This document shows, in pieces, positions 1 to 5,977 of a stretch of 13,134 nucleotides of DNA (the stretch's first letter is position 1; each line of letters starts with the position of its first letter). The stretch spans positions 1 to 13,134 of the forward strand of contig VBPQ01000002.1 of the NCBI GenBank assembly GCA_005877185.1. Direction: 5' to 3'. Source of the stretch: Nitrososphaerota archaeon. GTDB taxonomy: Archaea > Thermoproteota > Nitrososphaeria > Nitrososphaerales > Gagatemarchaeaceae. The notes below the pieces were generated by a model. It searched no databases. It was not told the DNA's origin and was given only the letters and a program-made list of their open reading frames with translations. A program made the position numbers and the translations under genes.

Positions 1-633
1 CGCCCAAGTGACCGACTGTCCGACCTTCACCGTGAAGTTGGCGGGAACGAAGAATTGCCCGTTACCCTGGTTCCCCGCACCTTGAACTATCAGGACGTCG
101 GCACTCGTTCCAGAGTTCGCGAGGAGGCGAGCCTCCGTCGCCCCGGCAAGAGCGCCTATGACCAGCCCTCCGAGGATGAAGCCGACACCAAACAGAACGA
201 TGACACTTGAACGCGCCATCGTCCTCGGAATACCCGGAAACGCTCCTTTGCGCCATACCGAGCGCAACCCGAGAATCGAATAAACCACCGTGATGATGAG
301 AACGGAAAGGATCGTCACGCTCTCGAAGAACGTGATGAATGCCGAGGGATTCGAAAGCGCCTCGACGGCGAACGCACCCTCGAACAGGATGAAAATTACG
401 CTTACAGCTATGGAAACAATGTACCCGATTCTACTACGCTTCCATACACCAAATGCTGCCCCGACAAAGAGGGCCAAGAATGGAAGCAGTATGAAGATGA
501 AGGACGGCAGCCCTCCGGGTTGAGTGGCGAACTGAATTATGACGGCCACAAAAATGAGGACGGTATACAACAGTCCCAAGAAAGGTACGAGCACTTCCAG
601 AGGTTTGCGGGTCCCAGATTCACCAACGGTCAA
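1..633 (-). CDS. Membrane protein with C-terminal cupredoxin-like domain (partial)
   Basis: An open frame runs leftward off the window edge for 211 codons without a stop. The N-terminal part has about four hydrophobic segments (roughly residues 11-28, 35-52, 60-78 and 90-110), then another near residue 145. The visible C terminus (about 175 onward) reads VPANFTVKVGQSVTWA, the pattern of the early strands of plastocyanin-like cupredoxins; the copper ligands would lie beyond the edge. This suggests a membrane-anchored blue-copper or copper-binding protein on the outer face of the membrane. No ATG or GTG exists between the upstream in-frame TAG and the hydrophobic region. The TTG at 631-633 follows a purine-rich AGAGGAGA, so I chose it; an in-frame GTG a few codons later is the alternative. 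It is divergent from a Cys-rich CDF-like gene, which fits metal handling. Coding status is well supported; the cupredoxin call is an inference from one motif. Confidence 0.65.
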   Translation of the reverse strand, partial: MTVGESGTRKPLEVLVPFLGLLYTVLIFVAVIIQFATQPGGLPSFIFILLPFLALFVGAAFGVWKRSRIGYIVSIAVSVIFILFEGAFAVEALSNPSAFITFFESVTILSVLIITVVYSILGLRSVWRKGAFPGIPRTMARSSVIVLFGVGFILGGLVIGALAGATEARLLANSGTSADVLIVQGAGNQGNGQFFVPANFTVKVGQSVTWA

Positions 634-681
634 CCTGAGGATGTCTCCTCTTGCACTGTTGCGGACGCTTTGATAGGGGCA

Positions 682-689
682 CTATTAAA
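682..689 (-). promoter_or_regulatory. TATA-like element for the cupredoxin-type gene
   Basis: On the minus strand TTTAATAG lies about 52 bases before the TTG start, which would place transcription start near 660 and leave a leader of about 27 bases containing AGAGGAGA. The spacing fits a leadered archaeal gene; the TATA match is moderate. Confidence 0.35.
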
Positions 690-813
690 CAAGTGGCGGC
701 TTCCCGAAGCGTGCTCAGCACTGAGGACCCTGTACGCAGTGGCGGGGGGACATCATTCATCCAATCGAACGACGGGGGCAAACAATTAATCCAAGGATTC
801 CCGATAATAGCTG

Positions 814-1566
814 ATGCTGTCCAGCCCCATCTGCACCGTCTGCGAATGCAGAGAAGCTTCATGCGAGAACTGCCAGAACCGCGATAAGTGCGCCAACTGC
901 GCTTCCTGTTGCTGCTCGCAGGCTCACACGGCTTGGAGGCAAGTGAGGATTCATCAGGGGGTCACGGTCGAGTACCTCAGCCTTGGATGGATGGCGATCG
1001 AGGTCATAGGCTCAATCGGAGTTGGCCTGCTTTCGGGTAGTTTCGCCCTCCTCGCGTTCGGGGGCGACAGTTTGGTTGAAATCCTCTCGGGTTTCGCCAC
1101 GACGCTCCATCTGAAGGGCGATTCGGCTGGCTCTAACGACTTCGGTCAGAAGACAGAGAGGGTAACGAAGTTCCTCCTCGTCGCGCTCATTCCAGTAATC
1201 GGGGGAGGTGCGCTCTATTCCTACTTCACTGGGGTCAGGCCGGAGTCCTCACTGCTGGGGATCGCCGTCGCCCTCGGAGCCGTGATAGTCATGCCCGTCC
1301 TCTGGGTGAAGAAGCGCGGAATAGGCAGGGAGACGAATTGTGCGCCTCTCTTGATGGACGCCGTCCAATCGGCCACGTGCTTCCTAATGTCTCTCGCCCT
1401 CCTCGGAGGCCTGCTCATCAATTATCTTTTCGGTATAAGCTGGGTGGATTACGCTGCCACGGCTGTCATTCTCGCCTTTGTGGGCAAAGAAAGCCTAGAA
1501 GCGTTCCGTCAGCCAAACTCCTTTCCGGCAACCGACCCCCACAGGGGCACCCAACCGCCAGTTTAA
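814..1566 (+). CDS. CDF-like cation transporter with Cys-rich N terminus
   Basis: This 250-residue membrane protein has a cytosolic-looking N terminus packed with cysteines at residues 7, 10, 12, 17, 20, 26, 29 and 32-34, arranged as CxxCxC, CxxC, CxxC and CCC. About six hydrophobic helices follow between residues 55 and 225. The second (ALLAFGGDSLVEILSG) and fifth (LLMDAVQSATCFLMS) resemble the metal-site helices of cation diffusion facilitators, but the classical His/Asp set is not intact: the sites read DSLVE and DAVQSATC. There is no C-terminal cytoplasmic metal-binding domain; the protein ends in a short Pro-rich tail. The likely role is membrane transport or sensing of a soft metal such as copper or zinc, with the Cys cluster as a metal-capturing arm. 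Only a weak AT-rich patch (ATTAAT, about 785-790) sits at TATA distance before the ATG. The family call is fairly sure; substrate and transport activity are inferred. Confidence 0.75.
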   Translation: MLSSPICTVCECREASCENCQNRDKCANCASCCCSQAHTAWRQVRIHQGVTVEYLSLGWMAIEVIGSIGVGLLSGSFALLAFGGDSLVEILSGFATTLHLKGDSAGSNDFGQKTERVTKFLLVALIPVIGGGALYSYFTGVRPESSLLGIAVALGAVIVMPVLWVKKRGIGRETNCAPLLMDAVQSATCFLMSLALLGGLLINYLFGISWVDYAATAVILAFVGKESLEAFRQPNSFPATDPHRGTQPPV

Positions 1567-1581
1567 CGGAGCCCAAAATCC

Positions 1582-1586
1582 TATAA
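1582..1586 (+). promoter_or_regulatory. TATA box for the small membrane protein
   Basis: TATAA is centred about 25 bases before the ATG at 1609. That is the spacing expected if transcription starts at the start codon (leaderless mRNA), and it favours ATG 1609 over the in-frame GTG at 1600. Confidence 0.45.
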
Positions 1587-1608
1587 CGACTAGGTCGTTG
1601 TGCTAAGT

Positions 1609-1851
1609 ATGAGCCTCGAGAGGAGAAACCGGACGACGGTCAGGGCCCTCATCATCTCCCCTCTGATCGTGGCCTCTCTCGTCCTCTTCGGGGTGGGGCT
1701 GGGTTTCTACCTCGCGCAGCTGACCGACATTCCTCCAGTAGTGCTCGCGGTGACCTTCTCGACGATTGGTCTCTTCGTCTCCCTCCCAATAATAGTGAAG
1801 ATGATAGACAGCATGATTGCGAACGAGGGAAGCGAGACTCCTACTAGCTAA
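1609..1851 (+). CDS. Small two-helix membrane protein, unknown function
   Basis: An 80-residue protein (83 if the GTG at 1600 is used) that I do not recognise. A basic N terminus (LERRNRTTVRA) precedes two hydrophobic helices, about residues 13-36 and 42-64, separated by a short TDIPP turn, then an acidic/polar tail. The positive-inside rule puts the N terminus in the cytoplasm. It follows the CDF-like gene by about 40 bases but has its own TATAA at the right distance, so it may be transcribed separately as a leaderless message. The hydrophobic pattern and promoter spacing support it as real; function is unknown. Confidence 0.55.
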   Translation: MSLERRNRTTVRALIISPLIVASLVLFGVGLGFYLAQLTDIPPVVLAVTFSTIGLFVSLPIIVKMIDSMIANEGSETPTS

Positions 1852-2196
1852 CTGTGGTTTGGGCGCTAATCCTCAATTAGCTAGGATAAGATTCAGGAAC
1901 CCCTCGAGAAAGATAAATTGGTGAACCTTTCCCTACTCGATCCCATCCCGCATCCACGGGCATCATCCTTTCGGGAAAGACGCCTTTTCGGCCTTAGTCA
2001 CCAATTGACTAGTTTGTGCCAATAATATTTAAGATTGTTTGCGCATGGCAGAAAGACTCCCAATTCACCCTTTGGCATGTGATCTTCCGCTTACCTCATA
2101 GTATTCTAACTCTCGATCCAACGGATGCGTTTAATTCTCACATCAAGGCACTTGCGTAGTGGCAGAGTGCTCACTAGGCTACATTTCGTATGAGTT
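1852..2196. other. Gene-free stretch between convergent units
   Basis: I see no convincing gene in these 345 bases. They lie downstream of both neighbouring transcription units. The stretch holds an AT-rich TATA-like patch (AATAATATTTAA, about 2022-2033) that could work on either strand, and a 9-base inverted repeat, AATTGGTGA at 1916-1924 with TCACCAATT at 1998-2006. A 19-codon ATG frame at 2045 is too short to support as a gene. Confidence 0.4.
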
Positions 2197-2352
2197 CTAA
2201 TTGTGGCTCGAGGTTAGTTTGCGGAGCGCCTCCGACTTCGCCCTTTCCACCTTCGAGTTTGTCTCTTGCAGGGCCGCCTGGTAGGCCTCCTCCACCCGCT
2301 TCCGCGCGGCCTCGAAGCTGTCTCCGACTATCTTCTTCTCCTCGCCGCTCAT
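2197..2352 (-). CDS. Small helical protein coupled to atpD
   Basis: A 51-codon frame begins with an ATG that overlaps the atpD stop as ATGA and ends in TAG. The product (MSGEEKKIVGDSFEAARK at the start, ending RKLTSSHN) is highly charged and predicted to be one long amphipathic helix rich in Glu, Lys, Ala and Arg. Length and composition recall the helical peripheral-stalk proteins of A-type ATPases (subunit H, or the N-terminal helix of subunit E), but I cannot align it to either. The ATGA overlap implies translation coupled to atpD, which argues for a real gene. It could be a minimal stalk peptide, a truncated subunit E remnant, or unrelated. Confidence 0.6.
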   Translation of the reverse strand: MSGEEKKIVGDSFEAARKRVEEAYQAALQETNSKVERAKSEALRKLTSSHN

Positions 2353-2996
2353 GCTCGCGCCTCCGCTTTGCTTTCGAGAACCTTCTTGACGTGCTTGAGC
2401 CTGACGAACTCCTCCCGCTCCCTCTCCTCGAGGGTCTGCTGGATGTACCTGATTGAGGATACATACCTCGGAATTATCATGTACTCCAGCGCGTTCAGGA
2501 GGCGCTGCGTCCTCTCGAGCTCCTTCGCGAGCCTGAAGATCGCATTCTCGAACTCTGCGGCCTTGAAGATGGAGGGGAGGACCTTCCTCATCTCCCTCGC
2601 CGCCCGGTCGACCGCGACGCTGCTGTCGGCGAAGCCGTATGTCATCCCCACGTCCTTCTCGGTGAGCTTCAGCGAGGGAATGTCGACGTCGACCACACGC
2701 TTCACCGTAATCTCCGTCTCGACCATCGCCGGGGTATTCGAGGCAAGCCCCTCGAGCCTCAGCGGGCCGAGCTTCAGGTAGGCGTCGTAGAGAGCGAGGT
2801 AGGCGTCCGAGAGAGGCTGCCAGATCTCCTCCCGCGCCCCGCTGGCCTGCTCGATCATCTCGTCGAGCCTCTTGAGGAGGACCTCCCGCTTGTCGTCCAG
2901 GACTTTGTGCACACGGTTCGCGGTCTGGAGGCTTCGCCTAGTCCTGATCAGCTCGATCTTTGTGGGGAGGACCTGCGAGCCGAAGCTTACCGACAT
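2349..2996 (-). CDS. atpD: A-type ATP synthase subunit D (central stalk)
   Basis: The 215-residue product matches the D subunit of archaeal/vacuolar ATPases, the coiled-coil rotor shaft inside the A3B3 head that couples ion flow to ATP synthesis. The N-terminal helix carries the typical PTKIELIRTRRSLQTANRVHK segment, the middle has the DIPSLKLTEK region, and the C-terminal coiled coil reads LERTQRLLNALEYMIIPRY, a hallmark of the family. Length is normal (about 200-225). The ATG is preceded by GGAAGGAGG on the minus strand, so it has its own ribosome site despite lying in a cluster. About 106 bases separate it from the upstream 192-residue gene, and its stop overlaps the start of the 51-residue ORF. 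Confidence 0.95.
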   Translation of the reverse strand: MSVSFGSQVLPTKIELIRTRRSLQTANRVHKVLDDKREVLLKRLDEMIEQASGAREEIWQPLSDAYLALYDAYLKLGPLRLEGLASNTPAMVETEITVKRVVDVDIPSLKLTEKDVGMTYGFADSSVAVDRAAREMRKVLPSIFKAAEFENAIFRLAKELERTQRLLNALEYMIIPRYVSSIRYIQQTLEEREREEFVRLKHVKKVLESKAEARA

Positions 2997-3106
2997 CGCC
3001 CCTTCCTCCTTCCGGCGCCGTCTGACCTACCGGAGATGGACGCCTTCTGCGCTGTCTTCACGAGTCCATGCAAGTGGCGCGCCTCCAAGAGCTCGATACA
3101 ATTCAT
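2987..3106 (-). CDS. Tiny ORF bridging the unknown gene and atpD
   Basis: A 39-codon frame starts with an ATG overlapping the stop of the 192-residue gene (ATGA) and ends about 10 bases inside atpD. The product begins MNCIELLEARHLHGLV and becomes Arg/Gly-rich. I recognise no family. It may simply carry ribosomes across the gap to atpD, be a decayed leftover of an insertion, or be chance. The ATGA junction is the only positive evidence. Confidence 0.25.
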   Translation of the reverse strand: MNCIELLEARHLHGLVKTAQKASISGRSDGAGRRKGRCR

Positions 3107-3681
3107 GCGCTATAGTACAGCTCCTCCGTCTTCGTTCTTATCTTGCCCTCTTTTGCCATCCTATCCAAAACCGGTTTGAGATTTCTGAATGCGATGAACA
3201 CACTGGGAAATTTCCCGTTGCCTATGGAAAGCGTCAGGAGCGTTTCCAGTTCATTCTGCTGAAAGCCTTTTTGCCGATTGGTCTTCACGATCCTCAGAAT
3301 CCTGTTCTCAAGATCCTCATCAGATTGTATGTAATTGTAATTGGCGCGTTCAGCATCAGCCCGCTTCTTCTCTTCTTCGTCTTCATCATAAAAATGGTCG
3401 ACTTCCAAACTATCCTTTTTCAATATCCTGAACCTAGTTTGTCGCCCCAACCGGACGGAATCTAGGCTCGGCGCGAAAGACACAATTTCCAGCTCCGGCT
3501 TGATCACCCTTCTCTCGATTGAGTTGTTCATCACGCGGGGGAATGGAAGAGTCACGCGGTCTCCGACTTTCACCTCTTTCCCTTCGAGCGCATCCGCGAG
3601 ATATTGCGTGCTGATGTACGGCAACCAATCCACTGACCTGACATCTACTTGTTCAGCTGACGCCATGCCCGATTCTGTCAT
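3103..3681 (-). CDS. Unknown protein in ATP synthase cluster: Cdc48 N-domain-like fold plus winged helix
   Basis: A 192-residue protein whose ATG overlaps the atpB stop as ATGA. Residues about 16-88 (WLPYISTQYLADALEGKEV, then VGDRVTLPF, then ELEIVSFAP.LDSV...TRFRI) follow the pattern of the second N-terminal subdomain (Nc) of Cdc48/p97/VAT ATPases, where a Y-L-x(n)-KGD-x-V segment precedes a strand ending in a P-x-x-x-V-x-x-x-T-x-I motif. Residues 92-125 are an acidic, charged linker. Residues 126-190 look like a winged helix (NRILRIVKTNRQKGFQQNEL and RNLKPVLDRMAKEGKI, with a final LYYSA strand). There is no AAA+ ATPase domain. Codon and base use is more AT-rich than atpB, suggesting later arrival. 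Being translated with atpB suggests a role in ATPase assembly, turnover or regulation, or passive hitch-hiking. Coding is certain; domain calls are pattern-based inference. Confidence 0.75.
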   Translation of the reverse strand: MTESGMASAEQVDVRSVDWLPYISTQYLADALEGKEVKVGDRVTLPFPRVMNNSIERRVIKPELEIVSFAPSLDSVRLGRQTRFRILKKDSLEVDHFYDEDEEEKKRADAERANYNYIQSDEDLENRILRIVKTNRQKGFQQNELETLLTLSIGNGKFPSVFIAFRNLKPVLDRMAKEGKIRTKTEELYYSA

Positions 3682-5090
3682 TCCGCCGACTTCTCGCCGA
3701 CGTAATACTTCCGAATGAACTCTTCCTTGACGTTTGTCAGCTCCGACTCCGGCAGGATGGAGAGCATCTCCCAGCCGATCCTCAGGGTGTCCTCGAAGGT
3801 CCTGTTCTCGTCGTACCCCTGCTTCAGGTACTTCTGCTCGAAGTCGTCGCCGAACTTCAGGTACTTCTGGTCAGAACCGGTGAGCCCCGACTTGCCGACG
3901 ATCTCCGACAGGGCCCGGAGCTCGCCCGCCCTCGCGTAGGCGTTGTAGAGCTGGTTCCCGACCATGTGGTGGTCCGCTCGGGCCTTCCCCTGCTTGATGA
4001 CGTAGCCCAGGGCGGGGCCCATCAGCCTACTCAGACTGGAGAGGACGTAGACGGGAGGGTAGATCCCCTTCCTGAAGAGTTCGCGGCCGAGGAAGATCTG
4101 TCCCTCGGTGATGTAGCCGGTCAGGTCGGGGATGGGGTGGGTGACGTCGTCGCTCGGCATCGATAGGATGGGCATCTGGGTGATACTGCCGCGCTTCCCT
4201 TTGATTCGGCCGGCGCGCTCGTAGTTGGTGGCGAGGTCGGTGTAGAGGTAGCCGGGGAAGCCCTTCCTCCCGGGGACCTCCTCTCGGGCGGCGGAGATTT
4301 CGCGCAGCGCCTCCGCGTAAGAGGTGATGTCCGTGATGATGACTAGGACGTGCATTCCTAGTTCGAAGGCGAGGTACTCGGCGGCGGTAAGGGCGACGCG
4401 CGGGGTGATTATCCTCTCGATGGCGGGGTCGTCCGCCAAGTTGAGGTAGAGGATGCTCCTGCGGATTGCGCCGGACTCCTCGAGCGTCTTCTGGAAGAAC
4501 GAGGCCTCGCCGTGCGAGACGCCCACGGCGGCAAAGACGACGGCGAACTCCTCACCCTCACCCACGACGGTTGATTGCCGGGCGATCTGGGCAGCGAGCA
4601 TGTTGTGAGGCATCCCCGCGCCGGAGAAGATGGGGAGCTTCTGCCCCCTGACGAGGGTGAGCATGCCGTCGATTACCGAGACGCCAGTCTGGATGAGGTC
4701 GGTCGGGTAATCCCGGCGCTCGGGGTTTATGGGGGAGTCGTTGACGTCGAGGAAGCTCTTGCCGACCGGGTCGGGGAGGCCGTCGAGGGGACGGGCGAGG
4801 CCGTCGAAGACTCTGCCCAGAAGCTGGTCGGAGACGGGGAGTTCCATCGTCCTGCCCAGGAATTTCGCGCGCGTGCCGCTGATCGAGAGGCCCGAAGTGC
4901 CTTCGAAGACCTGGACTACGGCCCGGCCGAAACCGGTTTCCAGGACACGGGCGAGCCTCTTGCCTCCCGCGGCTTCCTCGATCTCCACGAGTTCATCGTA
5001 GGCCGCCTTCTCTACACCGTCGACGACGAGGAGAGGGCCCTTGATTTCCGCCACCTTGCTGTACTCGAGGCCGCCCTGCGATTTGCTCAT
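3678..5090 (-). CDS. atpB: A-type ATP synthase subunit B
   Basis: The 470-residue product is a full-length B (non-catalytic, nucleotide-binding) subunit of the A1 head. Hallmarks include the N-terminal barrel, DGMLTLVRGQKLPIFSGAGMP near residues 141-160 (the degenerate P-loop SGAGMPHN in place of GKT is typical of B, not A), EALREISAAREEVPGRKGFPG, the GSITQMPILSMPSDDVTHPIPDL stretch, and the C-terminal segment around LRIGWEMLSILPESEL. It alternates with catalytic A subunits to form the A3B3 ring around subunit D. Start: the ATG at 5088-5090; the codons before it (...ELKIAE) end in TGA overlapping this ATG, as if an upstream gene once ended there. Notably atpA is not upstream: no A subunit, stalk or membrane-subunit gene is visible, and accessory DNA with a tRNA fragment begins within about 200 bases. 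Confidence 0.97.
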   Translation of the reverse strand: MSKSQGGLEYSKVAEIKGPLLVVDGVEKAAYDELVEIEEAAGGKRLARVLETGFGRAVVQVFEGTSGLSISGTRAKFLGRTMELPVSDQLLGRVFDGLARPLDGLPDPVGKSFLDVNDSPINPERRDYPTDLIQTGVSVIDGMLTLVRGQKLPIFSGAGMPHNMLAAQIARQSTVVGEGEEFAVVFAAVGVSHGEASFFQKTLEESGAIRRSILYLNLADDPAIERIITPRVALTAAEYLAFELGMHVLVIITDITSYAEALREISAAREEVPGRKGFPGYLYTDLATNYERAGRIKGKRGSITQMPILSMPSDDVTHPIPDLTGYITEGQIFLGRELFRKGIYPPVYVLSSLSRLMGPALGYVIKQGKARADHHMVGNQLYNAYARAGELRALSEIVGKSGLTGSDQKYLKFGDDFEQKYLKQGYDENRTFEDTLRIGWEMLSILPESELTNVKEEFIRKYYVGEKSAE

Positions 5091-5123
5091 TCGGCGATTT
5101 TCAACTCCTGCCGCTGCTGGAGG
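5087..5123. repeat. Imperfect direct repeat, copy 1 (atpB start region)
   Basis: This segment covers the atpB start codon and the bases just upstream. It resembles 9680-9716 in the same orientation: TCATTCGGCGATTT is identical, followed by near matches around CTCCTGC and GCTGGAG. On the minus strand both copies end a short frame in ...IAE and overlap an ATG as ATGA. It marks a duplication or recombination scar bounding the accessory block. Confidence 0.5.
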
Positions 5124-5269
5124 CTTCGCGAGCGGGACGGTGTTTCTCTATTTCTCTCTACAACCATCTGAAACTGCCTGAATTGTCGGAACCTCTGCCG
5201 CCTCCCTTCAAAAGCGTTGTGACGCCGAGGCCGTCAACACATCCGGCGGGGAGAAGGGGACGATGTCAA

Positions 5270-5294
5270 GGGTTCGAGTCCCGTCGGGCCCGCA
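5270..5294 (+). other. 3' fragment of a tRNA (Lys-like), possible attachment site
   Basis: The sequence has a T-arm GGG-TTCGAGT-CCC followed by GT, the acceptor strand CGGGCCC, discriminator G and CA. This is the 3' end expected of an archaeal tRNA-Lys, whose 5' acceptor strand is GGGCCCG. No matching GGGCCCG, D-arm or anticodon arm occurs in the preceding 300 bases, and upstream of GGG the T-stem pairing fails, so only about 25 bases of the tRNA are present. Such 3' fragments are what site-specific integration into a tRNA gene leaves at the far end of an element. It directly abuts the stop codon of the tandem AbrB gene (5295). Tyrosine integrases that use tRNA genes are common in archaea, but none is in this window. 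Confidence 0.6.
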
Positions 5295-5645
5295 TCAAGC
5301 TAAGATGTGAGACTCGACTTCCGTATATCTCGCGACAATGATTTTGTTCCCCTTTTGTATCCATAATATTCTCTCCGCCTTATCGGGTGTCCATTTCAGT
5401 TTCAAAGCTTCCCTCACATGCTTGGGTACGGCCGCTGTTCCGTCGCTGCTGAGGAGAGTTTTCATGAAACTCGACTGGGGCGTTCCTCTCGTGACTACGA
5501 TCTCATCCCCCTCCTGTGTCCATAGTAGCTTCGTCAACTTCCCGGGGGTGGACCTCAGTTTCAACAACTCCTTAACCCGTTGTGGAACGGTCGTCCTTTC
5601 GCCTCTGCTGAGGACTGTTGTCTCGAGAAGTACTTCGTTCGTCAA
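5295..5645 (-). CDS. Tandem SpoVT/AbrB-domain DNA-binding protein
   Basis: The 116-residue product consists of two copies of a swapped-hairpin AbrB/MazE-type domain, about residues 9-54 and 61-107. Each has the pattern S-x-G-x-x-x-VP-x-x-V-(K/R)-E-x-LKL-(K/R)-x-TP-(G/D)-K and ends in W-x-Q-x-G-(D/N)-x-I-(V)-V-(A/T)-R. The copies are still clearly alike, so this is an internal duplication; one polypeptide could form by itself the fold that normally needs two chains. AbrB proteins are DNA-binding regulators or antitoxins. No toxin gene follows; the stop abuts a tRNA fragment. The frame starts with TTG (5643-5645), preceded at 5-8 bases by GGAG; the upstream minus-strand element GTAATTAAGTA (5676-5686) sits at TATA distance. 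Domain call is strong; antitoxin role is uncertain. Confidence 0.8.
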   Translation of the reverse strand: MTNEVLLETTVLSRGERTTVPQRVKELLKLRSTPGKLTKLLWTQEGDEIVVTRGTPQSSFMKTLLSSDGTAAVPKHVREALKLKWTPDKAERILWIQKGNKIIVARYTEVESHILA

Positions 5646-5977
5646 GTCTCCGTATGTATGCTACAAGTCGCCAGTACTTAATTACATGGTCAAGTCGGGA
5701 GAATTTCAGACCAAAAAATGGAGGCCCCGGCGACAGCATGTTCCGTCCTGAGCATCACTGTCAGAATGATCAATCTCCCGTAATTAGAGCGAGTCCTCAA
5801 AAAGGCCAGTCTTGTCCGGACATAAAAGATACAAATGGATAGCTGTCTCAAGACAAGCCTGAAGCAGGTTTCTTTAGATGAACGGAGTTCAATCTGGGCT
5901 TACAATCGACGGCGACGATCGTTGTGTATGCTGAAGGATGCCAACGTTTATACAACTCCGTAGCTGTAATAGCCTAA
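5646..5977. other. Divergent intergenic region with two promoters
   Basis: No gene is supported in these 332 bases between two divergent genes. The left end holds an AT-rich TATA-like element (about 5676-5686) for the leftward tandem AbrB gene; the right end holds TTTATACA (5947-5954) for the rightward PaREP1 gene. The middle shows nothing I can interpret. Confidence 0.45.
5947..5954 (+). promoter_or_regulatory. TATA box for the PaREP1 gene
   Basis: TTTATACA is centred about 27 bases before the ATG at 5978, consistent with a leaderless transcript starting at or next to the start codon. No Shine-Dalgarno sequence precedes the ATG. Confidence 0.55.

Noticed and set aside
290..789. Two plus-strand frames of 77 and 89 codons
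   Set aside because: They run antisense to the membrane/cupredoxin gene or through its promoter region and have no plausible promoter or family.
2174..2464. 96-codon minus-strand frame overlapping the end of atpD
   Set aside because: Low-complexity Ser/Arg/Gly sequence in another frame of atpD and of the 51-residue ORF; no coding signal of its own.
4575..5171. 198-codon plus-strand frame antisense to atpB
   Set aside because: Acidic, Val/Gly/Glu-rich mirror of the atpB codons without any recognisable domain; a shadow.
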